A stretch of DNA of 17,238 bases from Methanobacteriota archaeon (lineage in GTDB: Archaea; Thermoplasmatota; DTKX01; GCA-020343715): NCBI GenBank assembly GCA_030594725.1, contig JAUVEQ010000012.1, positions 1-17,238 on the forward strand, written 5' to 3'. Position 1 is the first letter of the stretch; each line of letters starts with the position of its first letter. A model generated the notes under the pieces. That model made no database searches. It was not told the origin of the DNA and worked only from the letters and a program-made list of their open reading frames with translations. This document shows positions 15,601 to 17,238 of the stretch, piece after piece. A program made the translations under genes and the position numbers.

Positions 15601-15992
15601 AGATCCAGTCGGTGGAGTACAACCCGGCGAAGCCGGAGGCGCTCACTCCCGTACAGATCACCGTTCGTGTCACCAACGACGGCACCTACGCCGCCGAGAA
15701 CATCAACGTGATCCTGAGCGAGGGTGACAAGGAGATCGGTCGTGAGGTCCTGCGGACCATCACCCGCAACTCCAACGCCACCGCCTCCTTCACCTGGGTG
15801 CCGACCCCTGGAACGCACAAGCTGACCTTCGAGATCACCAACGACATCCCAGAGTCGCAGTACGACAACAACGTCCTGACCCACAAGAAGTCCGTGGAGG
15901 ACACCGATGGCCTACCCGGCATCGGTACGGGTTTCGTCCTGCTGGCCATCCTGGGAATAGCGTTGCTCGGTCGACTGCGCCGCAGGTCGTAG
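12654..15992 (+). CDS. Secreted beta-propeller protein with Ig-like repeats, CARDB domain and PGF-CTERM-like anchor
   Basis: This 1,112-residue protein opens with a clear signal peptide (MRRIIILSIVLLFLVGAF, cleavage likely near VNA-AVG). Residues about 55-412 form a probable seven-bladed propeller: seven strands of the HVVW-DG type recur about every 50 residues, the last two with the near-identical motif RDGNSEIYY. Five Ig-like, NEW3-type repeats follow, starting near residues 416, 537, 645, 755 and 866, with phrases such as NIGDVPDTYRI, NVGNMQGKV and NDGNGQDTFSL. A CARDB domain spans about 979-1083. The tail LPGIGTGFVLLAILGIALLG plus RLRRRS fits archaeosortase processing and lipid anchoring. 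Cysteines in the third and fourth blades could form disulfides. No catalytic residues are recognised; binding or adhesion is the likely role. The frame is open from 12375, but 12654 is set by the TATA box, Shine-Dalgarno and signal peptide. Confidence 0.9.
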   Translation: MRRIIILSIVLLFLVGAFAPSVNAAVGDTGEEIETAEAGPTYTDSRGVDIETEQIGGYTWTKDIRITRNSADDTMPQVVVDSAHNSHVVWQRSGYWTKTFDRSGQALSKEVFITSHVVRGYGSPDRYPLGPQVGIDSAGSIHVVWDDGWQNVYYQKFDADANALTSEIHIGNVDNTASHVPAVDVDQVNDYVHIVHEDYEYQCEDIVYDKLDNDGKTLVNEVAVSADVSSHCEHCTLTTDIYGYVHVGFGSSTGGWHRKVDQNGVARGQSVNIFSSPSYKLADPAVTPNGDVHLVWEDGGQIYYTRLDNNGSVLNQDVVISKGGVSPGPPRVAAAHEENAVYVVWHDSRDGNSEIYYAKPEKGKFGESPENYRLSRNPASSQYPRVAVDPDDNVHVVWGDTRDGNSEIYYKFMFNFKLELAPVDIAELSNMYFFHPNETKKLHLYLENQGGLADDYRVTLTYDEWAEADGWKFHIDETEFNRVQGNARVFFNVTMTSPALANAGDYINVSINASSLSSKFEDESLAWRSFIIVEKAVTVVCSQPTKLIDTGGTIAFNLNIANIGDVPDTYRIDSTLIPENAGWDVEIDKTIAILDVDESTNFTVKLSAPEDAKANENGTVFIRVQSMSDASVWDGKKLLGIINPTFRLELETLVPNKWVDPGSSVDFLITIRNVGNMQGKVSIFVTSTNPRPGWGALLDRETIQLAGGEQQVISLTVAAPGDALAGSRQVVKVTAVSEDYSSRGDVQVSALVNRVYGLIPLVVEPEIPVHAGENAKYLVTVTNEGNGNENVALNSARVPPGWIVSFELDDVEIRNLVLLSKETKTFTAIVSTPFDALSGRTPLEIVLLDESGKDYVIPIFTKIHQKYGVDLSSSKYQGEGAPKGIVNYRLTIKNDGNGQDTFSLEHGGLPSSAWVGGFYDMQGLPISTVILGAAESKDVEFRVHIPEGASSTDPVDFFARATSTSAETDDVKLTMDVKLPDLKIQSVEYNPAKPEALTPVQITVRVTNDGTYAAENINVILSEGDKEIGREVLRTITRNSNATASFTWVPTPGTHKLTFEITNDIPESQYDNNVLTHKKSVEDTDGLPGIGTGFVLLAILGIALLGRLRRRS

Positions 15993-16007
15993 GGACAGAA
16001 AATGGAA

Positions 16008-16043
16008 GGCCGCGGGCCAGCCCGCGGCCGACCCTCTCTTTTT
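16008..16043 (+). terminator. Hairpin plus T-run terminator after the propeller gene
   Basis: GGCCGCGGG (16008-16016) and CCCGCGGCC (16021-16029) form a perfect 9-bp stem with a CCAG loop, followed by a CT-rich stretch and TTTTT at 16039-16043. It lies 16 bases after the propeller stop and between convergent genes. On the minus strand the stem is followed by CCTTCCATTTTC, so it may also stop the cyclodeaminase transcript. Archaeal termination depends mainly on the T-run, but the symmetry makes this a convincing site. Confidence 0.75.
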
Positions 16044-16065
16044 CATTATCCAGAACGGGTGCTGT

Positions 16066-16689
16066 CTACAGGCCTGACTCGATGATGGCAAGCACCTTGG
16101 CCATGGCCTCGTCGGCCCTCTGGGACAGGCGCTCCACCTCGGAGGTCATCTCGGCCACGTAGGCCTCGTCCTTGATGGACGGCAGGTTGATGCGCACGTT
16201 GTACAACGCGCCCCGGAGCCCCGCCTCGAGGAAGCGCGCCCCGCATCCGGCGTCGGACAGGGCATTGGGGTTCCCCTTCCCCGCCACGATGGAGGCCAGG
16301 TCCAGGGCGCGGCCCGCCCGCCGGGCCATGTCCATGGGCACCTCCGAGGCCGCCCTCATGGCCGACTGGATGGCCGCCTTGCGCTCCGCCTTCTCCTCCG
16401 TGTTGGTCCTAGGCATGCCAAATGCGGCGATGACGGCGTCGTAGGCCTCAGAATCCCGGTCGACGGATGCGAGCAGCATGACACGGATGGGTTCCAGCTC
16501 CTCGCGGACCTCCATCAGGTCCTCCTCCGCATCCTGGTACTTCTCCCTGCCGAGGGTCAGGTTGCACGTCATGATCAGCAGGCCCGCGCCGAGGGCCGCC
16601 ACCGCGGCGCTGGCGCTCCCGCCACCGGGGGCAGGCTGTTCCGAGGCCAGCCGGGTGGAGAACTCGGTCAGGGGGAGCTCCTTGAGCAT
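16066..16689 (-). CDS. Formiminotetrahydrofolate cyclodeaminase / methenyl-THF cyclohydrolase family protein
   Basis: This 207-residue all-helical cytosolic protein matches the FTCD cyclodeaminase (FchA) family, which converts 5-formimino-THF to 5,10-methenyl-THF plus ammonia, or hydrolyses methenyl-THF. The hallmark APGGGSASAAVAALGAGL (about 20-37) forms the folate-binding turn and first helix. It is followed by MTCNLTLGREKY, DRDSEAYDAV, and the late segment GALYNVRINLPSIKDEAY typical of the family. Length is normal for a stand-alone cyclodeaminase. It lies 6 bases downstream of the glutamate formimidoyltransferase fragment. Its Shine-Dalgarno (GGAGTGAT) overlaps that gene's stop, so the two formed an operon for using the formimino group from histidine breakdown. 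Because the partner here is truncated, this enzyme may now depend on another source of substrate or act only as a cyclohydrolase. Cyclodeaminase and cyclohydrolase cannot be separated by sequence alone. Confidence 0.88.
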   Translation of the reverse strand: MLKELPLTEFSTRLASEQPAPGGGSASAAVAALGAGLLIMTCNLTLGREKYQDAEEDLMEVREELEPIRVMLLASVDRDSEAYDAVIAAFGMPRTNTEEKAERKAAIQSAMRAASEVPMDMARRAGRALDLASIVAGKGNPNALSDAGCGARFLEAGLRGALYNVRINLPSIKDEAYVAEMTSEVERLSQRADEAMAKVLAIIESGL

Positions 16690-16695
16690 GCTCCA

Positions 16696-17055
16696 TCACT
16701 CCCATATGCGGTTCTCCAGGACCTGCTCGTCCTGGAAGTCCTCCAGCTGGAGGTACCACCTTGCGGTCTCGACCAGGGCCTCCATGGGGATCAACCCCAC
16801 GACCTCGGCCCCCACCACGGGCACACCGTACCTGGCAGCCTCCCTCCGTATCGTCTCCTGGACCCGGAAGATGGGGCTCTGCTTGTAGTTGACCAGGTTC
16901 ATGGACACCTGCACGATGCCCCTCTCCTTGATCTTGAATCCCATGGCCTTGACGTACCGGTAACCGCCGGAGAGGTGGCGCACGGACTTGGCGATGGTCT
17001 TGGCGATCTCCACGTCGTCGGTGCCGAGGTTCACGTTGTACGCGATGAGGGGCAT
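16696..17055 (-). CDS. Glutamate formimidoyltransferase, C-terminal lobe only (5'-truncated)
   Basis: The 119 residues from the first ATG match the C-terminal lobe of glutamate formimidoyltransferase (FTCD family), which moves the formimino group from formiminoglutamate to THF. Family phrases are LIAYNVNLGT, AKSVRHLSGGYRYVKAMG, ERGIVQVSMNLVNY, IRREAARYGVPVVGAEVVGL and YLQLEDF...QVLENR. Full-length enzymes have about 300 residues. The conserved sequence continues in frame upstream of this ATG as DYGPDHIHPTAGAVAVGAR, back to about 17130, without any ATG, GTG or TTG. A TGA closes the frame at 17161-17163 in AT-rich DNA. The N-terminal lobe, about 170 residues, is therefore missing and the ATG falls inside a conserved motif. 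It is either a gene remnant or an artefact of a misassembled contig end. The stop, spacing and coupling to the cyclodeaminase are intact, so the break looks recent or artificial. It is unlikely to be active as it stands. Confidence 0.8.
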   Translation of the reverse strand: MPLIAYNVNLGTDDVEIAKTIAKSVRHLSGGYRYVKAMGFKIKERGIVQVSMNLVNYKQSPIFRVQETIRREAARYGVPVVGAEVVGLIPMEALVETARWYLQLEDFQDEQVLENRIWE

Positions 17056-17130
17056 GCGGGCTCCGACGGCGACGGCTCCCGCCGTCGGATGTATGTGGTC
17101 AGGTCCGTAGTCGGGAGCCCTGTCGGGGTC

Positions 17131-17238
17131 CTTTCCGATGACATTCCTTATATAGAATTTTCAGATAATCATAATATAGAACAATATCCAAAACGACACA
17201 AGGGTGGGGAAGAGCAAGATAATCATGAATTTTACTAT
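17131..17238. other. AT-rich terminal stretch interrupting the formimidoyltransferase gene
   Basis: These 108 bases are roughly one-third G+C, against clearly GC-rich flanking genes. They contain a minus-strand TATA-like TATATAAGG (about 17147-17155) and, in the frame of the broken gene, a 25-codon hydrophobic open stretch (ending IIMII-stop in type, about 17161-17238) that resembles no part of a formimidoyltransferase. No inverted terminal repeat, tRNA or insertion-sequence end is recognisable in the short length visible. Confidence 0.5.

Noticed and set aside
14142..15884. Long minus-strand open frame of 580 codons
   Set aside because: It lies antisense to the well-supported propeller/Ig gene. 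Its translation is rich in Gly, Val, Asp, His and Arg without domain character, as expected from the complement of GC-rich codons.

Overview
The window looks like a piece of a GC-rich archaeal chromosome, most plausibly from the Thermoplasmatota. The protein families point there by inference: an archaeal-type orotidine-phosphate decarboxylase, an SLC41/MgtE-like permease with stand-alone PhoU/TrkA_C proteins, very large secreted CARDB/PKD/beta-propeller proteins with C-terminal anchor helices, and a membrane protein ending in a cytosolic double zinc ribbon. TATA-like boxes lie at archaeal distances from several starts, and several genes also have strong Shine-Dalgarno sequences. The first gene is cut by the window edge and the last gene is broken near the other edge, so the window may be a whole contig; that cannot be proven here.

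Layout. Bases 1-751 (+): the tail of one PhoU/TrkA_C-type gene and a complete second one, overlapping by 8 bases. Bases 765-2081 (-): an SLC41/MgtE-type divalent cation permease, convergent with the pair. Bases 2282-2923 (+): pyrF, divergent from the permease and probably transcribed almost leaderless. Bases 2990-11086 (-): a two-gene operon of giant surface proteins, 6938-11086 then 2990-6937, whose stop and start codons abut. Bases 11087-11377: an AT-richer regulatory region. Bases 11378-12505 (-): an M29-family metallo-aminopeptidase. Bases 12654-15992 (+): a secreted beta-propeller/Ig-repeat/CARDB protein with an archaeosortase-like tail, divergent from the peptidase and followed by a strong hairpin terminator. 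Bases 16066-17055 (-): formiminotetrahydrofolate cyclodeaminase, preceded by a 5'-truncated glutamate formimidoyltransferase that runs into a sharply AT-rich end.

How the genes fit together. About two thirds of the window encodes three extracellular proteins of 1,112 to 1,382 residues. The most unusual is the 1,382-residue protein. It has an exported half (two CARDB domains and a duplicated parallel-repeat plus Ig-like module), one membrane helix, two cytosolic four-cysteine zinc ribbons and a charged tail. It is translationally coupled to a secreted protein made of one CARDB and thirteen PKD domains. Together they suggest an envelope structure with an internal docking or sensing end, but this function is inferred. 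The rest is housekeeping: cation homeostasis, UMP synthesis, peptide turnover and one-carbon/histidine catabolism. No tRNA, rRNA, CRISPR array or insertion sequence was seen.
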